Source: Lentisphaerota bacterium (GTDB lineage: Bacteria > Verrucomicrobiota > Lentisphaeria > Victivallales > Victivallaceae). From it: DNA of 41,688 bases. The notes beneath the pieces were generated by a model, which saw nothing but the letters and a program-made list of their open reading frames with translations, did not search any database and was not told the DNA's origin. Shown in pieces: positions 27,868 to 35,796 of the stretch (the stretch's first letter is position 1; every line of letters begins with the position of its first letter). The stretch is taken from the NCBI GenBank assembly GCA_015061625.1, contig SUWG01000022.1:1-41688 (forward strand), read 5' to 3'. The position numbers and the translations under genes were made by a program.

Positions 27868-30746
27868 ATTTTTTTATCTGTTATGCCGTAAGGTTCAAGT
27901 TGCCATGCCGGATGAAACTCCTCACGCAACGGCACAAACGATGCCGGATTACAATACCGTAACTGCTGAACGATATGAAACGGCCCATGCGAATTCCGGC
28001 GGCTGCCATACACCCGCAACGTAACCTTATCCACCCCATCCGGGATCCGTAAATCATCCCGCTCATGCCAATCACGGTCACCATTTTCCAGCACCGCCGC
28101 AAAACTTCCCTTGATCTTCAATAACAATTTTCTATTCTTACCCGGCGGCACACTCACCTTGTAATCCACCGCCCCGGAATAAAACGGCAACCCCTGTTCC
28201 GTCCAGTCGCCCATCGCCAATTTTCTTACCGGCGCAGTCAGATGCAGCTCAAAACCGGCGATCTTCACCCCGAAATCCCCCAGCAGAAAACAATCTTCCA
28301 ACGTCTTGCGCTGGTTTATAAATGTATTCAACACTATCTGATTGCGGCCGCGAACCAGATTTTTCACCGCAAAAAATTTCAACGAATGGTCAAACCAGTA
28401 ATATTCACTTCTCTCCAGTTTCACTCCGTTGCAGAAAACTTCCGCCCCGCCGTCTTCCACCGCAAACCGCACCGCACCCGCCGGAATTTCATCACAGAAA
28501 AAGGTGAACCGCAACCTGACCGGCACCCTTTCACCTTCCGACTCTTCCGCCCACGGCTGACGGCGCGGCAATCCGCGCGGCACCATTGCGTAACGGCGGC
28601 GCAACATGGCATCCAATCTGCGCATATCCACCGGAAATTGGAATTCTCCGCTTTCATCCGCCGCTTCCGCCCGGTCTAAAAGCAAAACATTGTTTTCCGT
28701 CAATTCAATATCAAAAGAATTTCCGGTCAACTCAACAGCCTGATATTCCGCTCGTTCCGGCAACTTTTCTTCCGGTTCATCCGGGAAAAACAACATTCTG
28801 CTCTCCCCCGCCGCCAGCGGAAATGTGTCACTGCCCGACGATACCGAACCGTCATCCATATTCCAGAATTGCGGCACTCCGGTCACCCCGGCAACACTCA
28901 CCTGCAAAAATCCGCAATCACTGTTGCGCTGATCAAACGGCACACTGCGCCAATTCGTCGCATCACTCTGCTGGTCAATGGAATATCCGGTGTTGTGGAT
29001 AAAGAGGAAATAACCTCTTTCATGCCGCAAAAGCAAATGCAGCAGCCCCGGCACCTGACCGCCGACTTTATCCGTCAGCGAAACCCGGCGGCAAAACGCC
29101 AGTTTTTCCGGTAACTCCTCCGGCAGACACCGGCTGAATTCCAGCGGCCCGGTCAACTTTTCTCCCTCGATATAACCCGGCAATTTACCGGCAAAAAACA
29201 ACTTGCCGCCGGATGCCGCAAACTTTTTCAACAACTCCAAAGTCGTGCGGCGCAACGTCACCGTTTCCGGGATCACCACCGCTTTATAGGCAACTTCACC
29301 GACTCGCATCTCCCCATCGGAAACCGAGCCGTAACGTGACATGATTTCTTCATCACCATAATCAAAATCCAAATTGGCATTGAGCAGGATATCGCTGATC
29401 GCATTCCGGGAATTTTCCAGCGGCTCAAGCAGAAAATCATCTTCATAATTCTGCTGTAAAAGCGTGTAGGCACTCTCCACCGGGTCAAGCACCAGAATAT
29501 CCCGCACTTCACGGCAACCGGCAAAAATCGCGTGCAGACGGCCGGAACGATCTTCCAGACGGGAAAATTCCGCATGGTGCGCCGTGTGCCACGCCAGAGA
29601 ACCGGGGAAGTCACGCTTGCATTCCCCCCCGGCACTGTACCACCCCAGATGCAGACATTGCCGGTTCACCCCCAGCGCAAAAAGCATATCGCCACTGCGC
29701 CGTTGATCGTAAAGCGAAAATTCCCAACCGGTACAGCCGTGGATCTCCGCCAGCCGGTCACTTTTCCCCAGTTGCCGCGCCGCCGAAGCAAGTTGCTTGA
29801 CCGTCGCCGGCAGATAACGGGTGTTGGTGAGATAATCGATGCCGGGCTGGTGGAAATATTGCAATGCCGCCATGTTGGAACCGTGGGAACCGGCCTGGGT
29901 CGCCAACAGATCTTCACCGAGCAGATGACCGGTGAGTTTCAAACCATGCGCCGTACACCATTCCGATACCGGGCGCAGAAAATTTTCCCGGAAAAGTCCG
30001 GAAATGAGCGAATAAAACTGCCAGCGGATCCTGACATGGGAATCATCCGGCAGATCGAAAAATAATCCGGGCAGCTGCGGCGGCAATTCCTCATGGAAAC
30101 GCTGAAAATATTTCTCCGGCAGTATTACCGACCACGGCACGCCGGCACCGAAGCGGAATGTTTCAACACCGTAAAATGGTTCATCCATAAATATTTCATC
30201 CACAGAATTTTCTGCAAATGAACCGAGATTTTCCAGATATTTTTCATGGGTGAGCTGCAAAAAAATGGCGGCAGTTTCCGGTCGGAACACATCCGGAAAA
30301 CAACTGTTGTTGAACCACTCCGATCCGGGGTGACGGCGGACGTAAAAATGATGCATTTTTCCCCGGAATGTACCGGAAAAAATGGTGTTTTCCGGCGCAG
30401 AACCGCCTACTTGACAATGCAGTGAAGATCCGGCAAGTTCCGGAGCAAGTGCGGCAACTTTGCCCCCCGCTCCGCCGCTGGGCCAGCGGTCTTCATCATA
30501 AAGAGCCGCCTTTATCTGCTGTTTATTGGCTTCATCGACCGCACTGCGGACGATATCGAACCACTTTTCCCCCAGATAGGGAGTTTTCAAACCGTTGCGG
30601 GAATGCATGAAAAATCCGCCCATGCCCATATCGCGCAAAACAGCGATCTGTTGACGGATGATCTTTTCATCCAGTTCACCGTTCCACGCCCAGAAAAGTT
30701 TTGAGCGCAGTTCCGCCGGTGGGTTCTGCCAGTTTTTTATAAACAT
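27861..30746 (-). CDS. GH106-like glycosyl hydrolase (alpha-L-rhamnosidase-type)
   Basis: A protein of about 961 residues starting LRSKLFWAWNGELDEKIIRQQ and MGMGGFFMHSRNGL, the N-terminal barrel signature of GH106-type proteins, then ALYDEDRWPSGGAGG and DEIFMDEPFYGVET. The C-terminal third is beta-rich (LRFTFFCDEIPAGAVRFAVED), like the galactose-binding domain that follows these barrels. No signal peptide is seen. The start at 30746 has AGGA upstream. It is divergent from an araC-type gene across 98 bp, which probably controls it. The last codons (DKKIK, stop) fall within the R2 repeat. Confidence 0.8.
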   Translation of the reverse strand: MFIKNWQNPPAELRSKLFWAWNGELDEKIIRQQIAVLRDMGMGGFFMHSRNGLKTPYLGEKWFDIVRSAVDEANKQQIKAALYDEDRWPSGGAGGKVAALAPELAGSSLHCQVGGSAPENTIFSGTFRGKMHHFYVRRHPGSEWFNNSCFPDVFRPETAAIFLQLTHEKYLENLGSFAENSVDEIFMDEPFYGVETFRFGAGVPWSVILPEKYFQRFHEELPPQLPGLFFDLPDDSHVRIRWQFYSLISGLFRENFLRPVSEWCTAHGLKLTGHLLGEDLLATQAGSHGSNMAALQYFHQPGIDYLTNTRYLPATVKQLASAARQLGKSDRLAEIHGCTGWEFSLYDQRRSGDMLFALGVNRQCLHLGWYSAGGECKRDFPGSLAWHTAHHAEFSRLEDRSGRLHAIFAGCREVRDILVLDPVESAYTLLQQNYEDDFLLEPLENSRNAISDILLNANLDFDYGDEEIMSRYGSVSDGEMRVGEVAYKAVVIPETVTLRRTTLELLKKFAASGGKLFFAGKLPGYIEGEKLTGPLEFSRCLPEELPEKLAFCRRVSLTDKVGGQVPGLLHLLLRHERGYFLFIHNTGYSIDQQSDATNWRSVPFDQRNSDCGFLQVSVAGVTGVPQFWNMDDGSVSSGSDTFPLAAGESRMLFFPDEPEEKLPERAEYQAVELTGNSFDIELTENNVLLLDRAEAADESGEFQFPVDMRRLDAMLRRRYAMVPRGLPRRQPWAEESEGERVPVRLRFTFFCDEIPAGAVRFAVEDGGAEVFCNGVKLERSEYYWFDHSLKFFAVKNLVRGRNQIVLNTFINQRKTLEDCFLLGDFGVKIAGFELHLTAPVRKLAMGDWTEQGLPFYSGAVDYKVSVPPGKNRKLLLKIKGSFAAVLENGDRDWHERDDLRIPDGVDKVTLRVYGSRRNSHGPFHIVQQLRYCNPASFVPLREEFHPAWQLEPYGITDKKIK

Positions 30747-30844
30747 AATTTGAATCCTGTGAATTTGCAACTATATTAAATATACAGGAATAAGGGCAGA
30801 AAAACCATAATGATTTTCTCAATAATTATAAGAATAGTCTCAAA

Positions 30845-31723
30845 ATGAAAAAACTTTCCAGAAACCGCAATCAGGTGGAGTATTCTTATGCCTTTGATTC
30901 GGCGGATTTCCCGCTGACAGTGCGCATGGAGGAAAATGCCGGTGAAATCGTGCCGCATCTGCACGAAAAATTTTCTGAACTGGTGATCGTTTTGAAAGGT
31001 CGGGCCACCCATCTGGTCGCCAACCGCAAATATCAACTGACCAGCGGCGATATTTTTGTGGTGGGAGCCAATCAGATGCACTCTTATTCGGAAACGGAAA
31101 ATTTCTGCTATTGCAATGTTTTGATGGATTTGAATGCATTGAAACTGCCGTTGGGCGATCTGCCGGAGCGTCCGGGTTATCAGACGTTGTTCGTCATCGA
31201 CCGGCGCAACACGGCCCCGGATCGTTTTGAAAATCGCTTCCGTCTGACTCCGGAACAACTGGCCCAAGCGGTAAAAATGCTCAATGAAATAGCGGAATTA
31301 ATACCGGTTCGCCGTTTTGAAGCGATTGCGAAATTCATGCTGTTAGTGGGATTTTTGTGTGATTGTTGCGGCAATGAGGGGAAAAATATCCGGGCGATCC
31401 CCTTCCGCCTGGGCAATATAGTTGCGAAAATGGAAAGGCATTGTGAGCGGGATTTTCCGATAGCGGAAATGTGCCGTCAATCGGGGATGTCGCGGGCAGC
31501 GTTATTCCGTTATTTTGGTGATTGCTACGGGGTTTCGCCGCTGGAATATCTGTTGCGCTTGCGGGTGAATAAGAGTATGCGTTTGTTGCGCAGTACGGAT
31601 TTGAGTTGCGGTGAAATAGCGCAGGAGTGCGGCTTTACGGATGGGAGTTATTTTGCATTGCACTTCAAAAAGTTGAATGGTATAACGCCGACGGCTTACC
31701 GTAAAAGTTGGGAAGACAGATAA
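30845..31723 (+). CDS. AraC-family transcriptional regulator with cupin sensor
   Basis: A 292-residue regulator. The N-terminal cupin (about 15-110; PHLHEKFSELVIVLKGRA, then GDIFVVGANQMHSY) probably binds a sugar. The C-terminal 100 residues form an AraC double helix-turn-helix (IAEMCRQSGMSRAALFRYFGD, then IAQECGFTDGSYFALHFKK, ending ITPTAYRKSW). It is divergent from the GH106-like gene and so most likely activates it, and perhaps the downstream DUF4838 gene. It is the last backbone gene before the tRNA. Confidence 0.9.
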   Translation: MKKLSRNRNQVEYSYAFDSADFPLTVRMEENAGEIVPHLHEKFSELVIVLKGRATHLVANRKYQLTSGDIFVVGANQMHSYSETENFCYCNVLMDLNALKLPLGDLPERPGYQTLFVIDRRNTAPDRFENRFRLTPEQLAQAVKMLNEIAELIPVRRFEAIAKFMLLVGFLCDCCGNEGKNIRAIPFRLGNIVAKMERHCERDFPIAEMCRQSGMSRAALFRYFGDCYGVSPLEYLLRLRVNKSMRLLRSTDLSCGEIAQECGFTDGSYFALHFKKLNGITPTAYRKSWEDR

Positions 31724-31751
31724 AAATGGGAAAAAATTTTTTTTAACCTGC

Positions 31752-31781
31752 TTGAAAAATTTGAAACCGGCAGTATATTAT
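31752..31781 (+). promoter_or_regulatory. tRNA promoter
   Basis: TTGAAA at 31752-31757 and TATATT (31774-31779) or TATTAT (31776-31781) at 16-18 bp spacing, with the tRNA beginning about 22 bp downstream. Confidence 0.7.
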
Positions 31782-31802
31782 ATGGAGTAACGTCAGGAAC
31801 GT

Positions 31803-31877
31803 TGCGGGGTGGAGCAGTGGTAGCTCGTCAGGCTCATAACCTGAAGGCCGTTGGTTCGATTCCAGCCCCCGCTACCA
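31803..31877 (+). tRNA. Initiator tRNA-fMet (CAT anticodon), CCA encoded
   Basis: A 75-base cloverleaf with anticodon CAT in CTCATAA. Initiator marks: a non-pairing first base (T1 opposite T72) before the GCGGGG/CCCCGC stem, and an A11-T24 pair in the D arm. One departure: the anticodon stem reads CAGG/CCTG, so the 29-41 pair is A-T rather than the usual G-C of the three-G-C run. The D loop is two bases shorter than in E. coli. The 3' CCA is encoded. Its 3' end is the repeated core of the tandem units downstream. Confidence 0.95.
31861..31877 (+). repeat. Putative attachment core, copy 1 (tRNA 3' end)
   Basis: The last 17 bases of the tRNA, TCCAGCCCCCGCTACCA, occur again exactly at 32030-32046 and 32196-32212. 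tRNA 3' ends are frequent tyrosine-integrase targets. Confidence 0.8.
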
Positions 31878-31889
31878 AATAAAAACAAC

Positions 31890-31920
31890 AGCCGAGGTCG
31901 TAAAAGATTCCGGCTTTTTT
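31890..31920 (+). terminator. Terminator of tRNA-fMet (unit 1)
   Basis: AGCCG (31890-31894) pairs with CGGCT (31911-31915), followed by a T-run. A competing pairing, GTAAAAG with CTTTTAC about 40 bp on, is possible. Confidence 0.7.
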
Positions 31921-31957
31921 TATTGTCATAAAACGCCGTAATACTTTTACTCCCAAC

Positions 31958-31990
31958 CGCCTTTATGTCAGCGATGCTTCCATAAAGGCG
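31958..31990 (+). repeat. Hairpin with conserved loop in tail unit 1
   Basis: CGCCTTTAT (31958-31966) pairs perfectly with ATAAAGGCG (31982-31990) around GTCAGCGATGCTTCC. The 20-bp string from 31966 to 31985 is identical at 32132-32151 in unit 2. Confidence 0.7.
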
Positions 31991-32029
31991 ATTGCCGTCA
32001 CTTCGTTCCGGCTCTTCGGCTTCGCCTCG

Positions 32030-32046
32030 TCCAGCCCCCGCTACCA
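32030..32046 (+). repeat. Putative attachment core, copy 2
   Basis: Exact 17-bp copy of the tRNA 3' end including CCA, without the rest of the tRNA. The preceding CGGCTTCGCCTC is also shared with copy 3, so units 1 and 2 are homologous over more than the core. Confidence 0.8.
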
Positions 32047-32056
32047 AAAAGATTAC

Positions 32057-32087
32057 GCCGGGTTCAGTAAATGGATCCGGCTTTTTT
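32057..32087 (+). terminator. Terminator of tail unit 2
   Basis: GCCGG (32057-32061) pairs with CCGGC (32077-32081), followed by a T-run. It sits 11 bp after core copy 2, as the tRNA terminator does after copy 1. Confidence 0.65.
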
Positions 32088-32195
32088 ATTTTCAATAAAA
32101 GCCTGATGCCATTTACTTTACCGCCACCTTTTGTCAGCGATGCTTCCATAAGTGTCGATTGCGCTCGCTTTGCTCACGCATCCGGCTTCGCCTCC

Positions 32196-32212
32196 TCCAG
32201 CCCCCGCTACCA
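32196..32212 (+). repeat. Putative attachment core, copy 3 (left edge of accessory DNA)
   Basis: Third exact 17-bp copy, 166 bp after copy 2. AT-rich DNA with restriction-modification genes begins here. Confidence 0.8.
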
Positions 32213-32222
32213 ATAACTATTC

Positions 32223-32248
32223 AGCCAGTCAACCGACTGGCTTTTTTC
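32223..32248 (+). terminator. Terminator of tail unit 3
   Basis: AGCCAGTC-aacc-GACTGGCT, a perfect 8-bp stem followed by TTTTTT. Confidence 0.85.
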
Positions 32249-32575
32249 TTGCCATAAATCCCCTTGTGTCAGATGGATTTACAACTTTGCCAAACTCTCT
32301 GAAATCCGGGAAAACCACCCGAATTTCAATAAAAATCCTCTCTAAATCTCTGTTCTCTCGTGGACTTCAGAGAGTCAAAAGCAAGCAACTTTTATTACAA
32401 CCTATTAAAAATAAACAAGTTATAATAAATCAATACATATGCAAGGTTCGTATTTGAATACTTGCACACCAATCGATACAAAACAATCTGCACATCAATT
32501 ATAACAGGATGCAAATAAATAACTTACAATAATTTTGAGCGGACAAATAAAAAACGATTACACTCACAAAAATCA

Positions 32576-32597
32576 AGATAAGGACTAGTCCTTATCT
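32576..32597. promoter_or_regulatory. Perfect 22-bp palindrome, function unknown
   Basis: AGATAAGGACT mirrored exactly by AGTCCTTATCT. A further inverted pair, AACTTACA (32521-32528) and TGTAAGTT (32597-32604), lies around it. It is in the gap 32249-32727, which is AT-rich and has no recognised gene. It could be an operator, origin or transfer-related site. Confidence 0.6.
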
Positions 32598-32727
32598 GTA
32601 AGTTGTTGATAATCAACAAAACGATTTTCAGAGTTCGCAAGAGTTATTACTTGCTGTCAGCAAGAAAATAATTCTATTGCACCCTCAACGTACCCAAACG
32701 TCTGTTTCAAACAGCTTAAACATCTAA

Positions 32728-32934
32728 TCCTGCGGTGAACTGATTGAGCAGATTCCCAAACGGCTGAAGCGTTGGGAACTCGTTGTCACGGCAATGTTGT
32801 TCCTGACGCTTTTTGCTGGTTTTGGGCTGCTCTATGTAGCAATCCCGGCAGCAGTGGTAGCTTGGTCGCTTTCCGGGGTGTGTCTGCTGGCGTTTGTCGG
32901 TGTGATAGTGGCGATTTGGTGGAATCATGGGTGA
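32728..32934 (+). pseudogene. Remnant of a two-helix membrane protein
   Basis: A 68-codon open frame without an ATG at its head encodes LIEQIPKRLKRWELVV followed by two hydrophobic segments (LFLTLFAGFGLLYVAIPAAVVAW and VCLLAFVGVIVAIWW). A TAA precedes it at 32725. The first ATG (32794) would start within the first hydrophobic segment. GC content is higher than in its surroundings. It looks like the 3' part of a gene that lost its start; a short expressed membrane peptide from 32794 is the alternative. Confidence 0.5.
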
Positions 32935-32988
32935 TGTTTTCCAAATGATTATTTGCAGAATAAAAATGCATATTCTCGCATTTTGAAT

Positions 32989-33017
32989 TTGTAATTTGTT
33001 TTTTTTTGTGATATATT
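32989..33017 (+). promoter_or_regulatory. Promoter of the restriction-modification cluster
   Basis: TTGTAA (32989-32994), 17 bp, TATATT (33012-33017); the regulator gene starts 50 bp downstream. Confidence 0.6.
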
Positions 33018-33066
33018 AAACCACATAATGTACAGCGTTTAACAGATGTGTTGGAGTGTCGTTACT

Positions 33067-33321
33067 ATGCAAGTATGCTATAACAAGCTGTGGAAAATAT
33101 TGATTGACAAAAAACTACGCAAAATAGATTTGCGCGATAAGGCCCATATAAGTACTACCTCCCTTGCAAAATTGGGAAAGGAACAGGATGTAAGCATGGA
33201 TGTCCTTCGTAAGATATGTGTTGCCTTGAACTGTAATATTGGAGATATTGTAGATTTTATCCCAGAGGATCACACATCTACACAGCAACTTTTTCCAAAC
33301 TGTGAGACAAACAAGAAATAA
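33067..33321 (+). CDS. XRE-family helix-turn-helix regulator
   Basis: An 84-residue protein with one Cro/C1-type domain: NKLWKILIDKKLRKIDLRD, recognition region ISTTSLAKLGKEQDVSMDVL and then RKICVALNCNIGDIVDF. It resembles the YozG-type small regulators often found with restriction-modification genes. The start at 33067 is preferred because GGAG lies about 9 bases before it; the ATG at 33046 has none. It is 23 bp before the cytosine methyltransferase gene on the same strand and probably acts as the controller of the cluster (inference). Confidence 0.82.
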   Translation: MQVCYNKLWKILIDKKLRKIDLRDKAHISTTSLAKLGKEQDVSMDVLRKICVALNCNIGDIVDFIPEDHTSTQQLFPNCETNKK

Positions 33322-33344
33322 CAAGAAATTAACCTAGGTTGATT

Positions 33345-34466
33345 ATGATTAAAACCCAAAGAATAAAAGCCGTTAGCTTGTTTGCCGGGTGTGGCGGTTT
33401 AGATTTAGGATTTATTTCGGCAGGATTTGATGTTTTTTGGGCTAATGAAATTATGCCTGATGCCGCAAAATCTTACGAGCTAAACTGTGGTCATGCTCCA
33501 ATCGTTGCTGACATTTGGAATATAATAAACGATGTTCCGGCTGCTGATATTCTTATTGGCGGACCGCCATGTCAAGCGTTCTCTTTGGTGGGTAAAAGAT
33601 TGGAAAATGATTCTAGAGCAAAATTGGTCTTTGCTTATAAGCAAATTGTTGAAAGAACAAAACCTAAAGCTTTTGTGATGGAGAATGTTCCAGGATTACT
33701 TGCCTCAAAAATAGATGGGAGAAAATTAATAGATTATCTTGCTGAAGAATATGAAAAACTCGGCTATAATATTGCTATCATTCCTCTTTTAGCGTCAGAT
33801 TACTGTGTGCCTCAACGCAGAAAACGAGTTGTAATGGTTGGCATACTAAATTCTGCAGATAAGTTCTCTATGATTGCTCCCTCTGATTTTAAGAAAATCA
33901 TCGGACTTCAGGACCAAGCAATGCCAGTATCTGCAAAAGATGCTCTCGGAGACCTACCATTGGTACAACCGAAGGGTAATTATGCAGAACAGCCATACAC
34001 ATCACAGCCCGAATCACCTTATGCTATGTTGATGAGAGCAAACAGCCCCAATGGTGTAACATTTCAGGCGATGCCAACTATGTCAAAACTGGATACTGAA
34101 TTTGTAAAACATATTCCCCCTGGTGGGAATTATATGCATATCCCTGATTCAATAGCGACAACAAGAATCAAAAAATTTAAAGAAACAGGGGGGCGTACGA
34201 CAACTTATGGGCGTCTTCACCCTGATAATCCCGCATATACCATTACCACATATTTTAATAGACCCAATGTTGGTGCAAATTATCATTACGATTTTGAACG
34301 ACTTATTTCTGTTCGAGAAGCTTTACGTCTGCAATCATTTCCTGATAACTTCATACCGCATTATTCTAATCAGAGGAATCTGCATATTCAGGTAGGTAAT
34401 GCTGTTCCACCGCTACTGGGCAGAGCTATAGCCGAATCACTCAAGGTGTTTTTTTATGAACATTGA
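33345..34466 (+). CDS. DNA (cytosine-5)-methyltransferase
   Basis: A 373-residue C5 methyltransferase with all key motifs: SLFAGCGGLDLGF (motif I, residues 11-23), catalytic C76 in GGPPCQAFS (IV), MENVPG (VI), VPQRRKRVV (VIII) and GNAVPPLLGRAI (X). The short variable region between VIII and IX is the target recognition domain. The start is the ATG at 33345, with AGG 7 bases upstream. It overlaps the next methyltransferase gene by 11 bp. The specificity cannot be read. Confidence 0.95.
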   Translation: MIKTQRIKAVSLFAGCGGLDLGFISAGFDVFWANEIMPDAAKSYELNCGHAPIVADIWNIINDVPAADILIGGPPCQAFSLVGKRLENDSRAKLVFAYKQIVERTKPKAFVMENVPGLLASKIDGRKLIDYLAEEYEKLGYNIAIIPLLASDYCVPQRRKRVVMVGILNSADKFSMIAPSDFKKIIGLQDQAMPVSAKDALGDLPLVQPKGNYAEQPYTSQPESPYAMLMRANSPNGVTFQAMPTMSKLDTEFVKHIPPGGNYMHIPDSIATTRIKKFKETGGRTTTYGRLHPDNPAYTITTYFNRPNVGANYHYDFERLISVREALRLQSFPDNFIPHYSNQRNLHIQVGNAVPPLLGRAIAESLKVFFYEH

Positions 34467-35796
34467 TCTTAAGAAAAAACCCGAACTTGGTCAAGTCTGG
34501 ACTCCGGAAGATTGTGCTATTCGTATGGCAACAATTATTTTGGAAAACTGCAATTGCTCAAATACTTGTCGGATTCTTGACCCTGCAGTCGGACCTGCGA
34601 CATTTCCCAAGGCGTTCAAAAAATTATCTCGAACAGATTCCATAAAATTTTCTGTTTATGATACAGATGAGCGGATGTGTCAATATACGGAATGCTTTGG
34701 TATCCAAAATAATGTTAATGTCGATGTATATAATGAAGATTTTTTGTTGGCAAAGGTATCAACAAAATACGATGCAATAATAATGAATCCTCCATACATA
34801 AGACATGAACAGATTCCGACCCTAAAAAAAGAAAAATATTACGACGAAATTGAATCTGCCATAAATGAAAAGTTAGACCGACGTTCAAACTTATTCATAC
34901 TATTTCTGTTTAAATCCATGCTCCAGCTCGCATCAGGAGGGGTGATGTGTGCAATCGTATATGATGCGATTAAGCACAGCAAATATGGTATTAAAGCGAT
35001 GCAAATACTGAACAAGTATCTTGATTTACTGTGTGATATTGCTGTCAAAGCTCCTTTTGGTGATGCAATGATAGACGCTCAAATAATGTGTTGGAAAAAA
35101 AGAAACATTACCTGTCACGATGCCAGACCAAGCATTGCGGAATTGCCCAAATCTAGTAACTATGTCGCATTAGAGTGTTTGCTGAACATTGTTCGCGGAA
35201 CTGCCTTGCCGTATAGAAAAGTTTTTATTGCAAATCCTACGGATAAATATTACTCTGATGCCAAACCCATATTTATGAAGCAGCGAGATCCAAATTTACT
35301 GATATGTGAAGAATTTGATCGTGCATACATAGAAGCTTCTCTGGAAGTTCAAGATTGGCTAAAAGATAGAATGCAATATCTTGAATTGCCGAGCAGAAAA
35401 TCTTTTGTAAAAACTATTACCGGCGAAATATGTTTCAACTATTACTTAAGGAATCACCCCAGGCATCTTCTTAATACAAGCAATGCTCCAATATCGGATA
35501 ATTATTATGTTTCTACTCCTGTCAATAATTTTCCTGCGGAAGCCGCTTGGTTATTGTTGAATAGTGATCTTTATTTGCTTCCAATTATGTCATGTGCGAG
35601 AAATCAGGGAAATGGTTTGCTAAAACTGCAATCCTATGAGTATCGTTCTGCTATTGTTCCTGACTGGAGATTACTTTCTGCAGAAAGTATAAAAAAATTA
35701 GTTTCTACGGCCCATGAAGTAATAAAATCTCCAATATCATATGTAGATTTTCGTAATAAAGCCACTGTGCTTGCTCGGGAGGTGTTTCATGTCTAA
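34456..35796 (+). CDS. N6-adenine-type DNA methyltransferase
   Basis: A 446-residue amino-methyltransferase. It starts with ELGQVWTPEDCAIRMA (motif X-like), motif I is D42-PAVGPATF and the catalytic motif IV is N111-PPY. The C-terminal half (LKLQSYEYRSAIVPDW) resembles TaqI/Eco57I-type recognition regions. Motif I is atypical: the usual final glycine of DPAxGxG is alanine (GPA). A separate AAGGTG site precedes its ATG inside the cytosine methyltransferase gene. It overlaps the fusion gene downstream by 8 bp. Confidence 0.9.
   Translation: MNIDLKKKPELGQVWTPEDCAIRMATIILENCNCSNTCRILDPAVGPATFPKAFKKLSRTDSIKFSVYDTDERMCQYTECFGIQNNVNVDVYNEDFLLAKVSTKYDAIIMNPPYIRHEQIPTLKKEKYYDEIESAINEKLDRRSNLFILFLFKSMLQLASGGVMCAIVYDAIKHSKYGIKAMQILNKYLDLLCDIAVKAPFGDAMIDAQIMCWKKRNITCHDARPSIAELPKSSNYVALECLLNIVRGTALPYRKVFIANPTDKYYSDAKPIFMKQRDPNLLICEEFDRAYIEASLEVQDWLKDRMQYLELPSRKSFVKTITGEICFNYYLRNHPRHLLNTSNAPISDNYYVSTPVNNFPAEAAWLLLNSDLYLLPIMSCARNQGNGLLKLQSYEYRSAIVPDWRLLSAESIKKLVSTAHEVIKSPISYVDFRNKATVLAREVFHV

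Noticed and set aside
31860..32212. Additional complete tRNA genes at the repeated tails
   Set aside because: Only the last 17 bases are repeated; no D arm, anticodon arm or matching 5' acceptor strand precedes copies 2 and 3.
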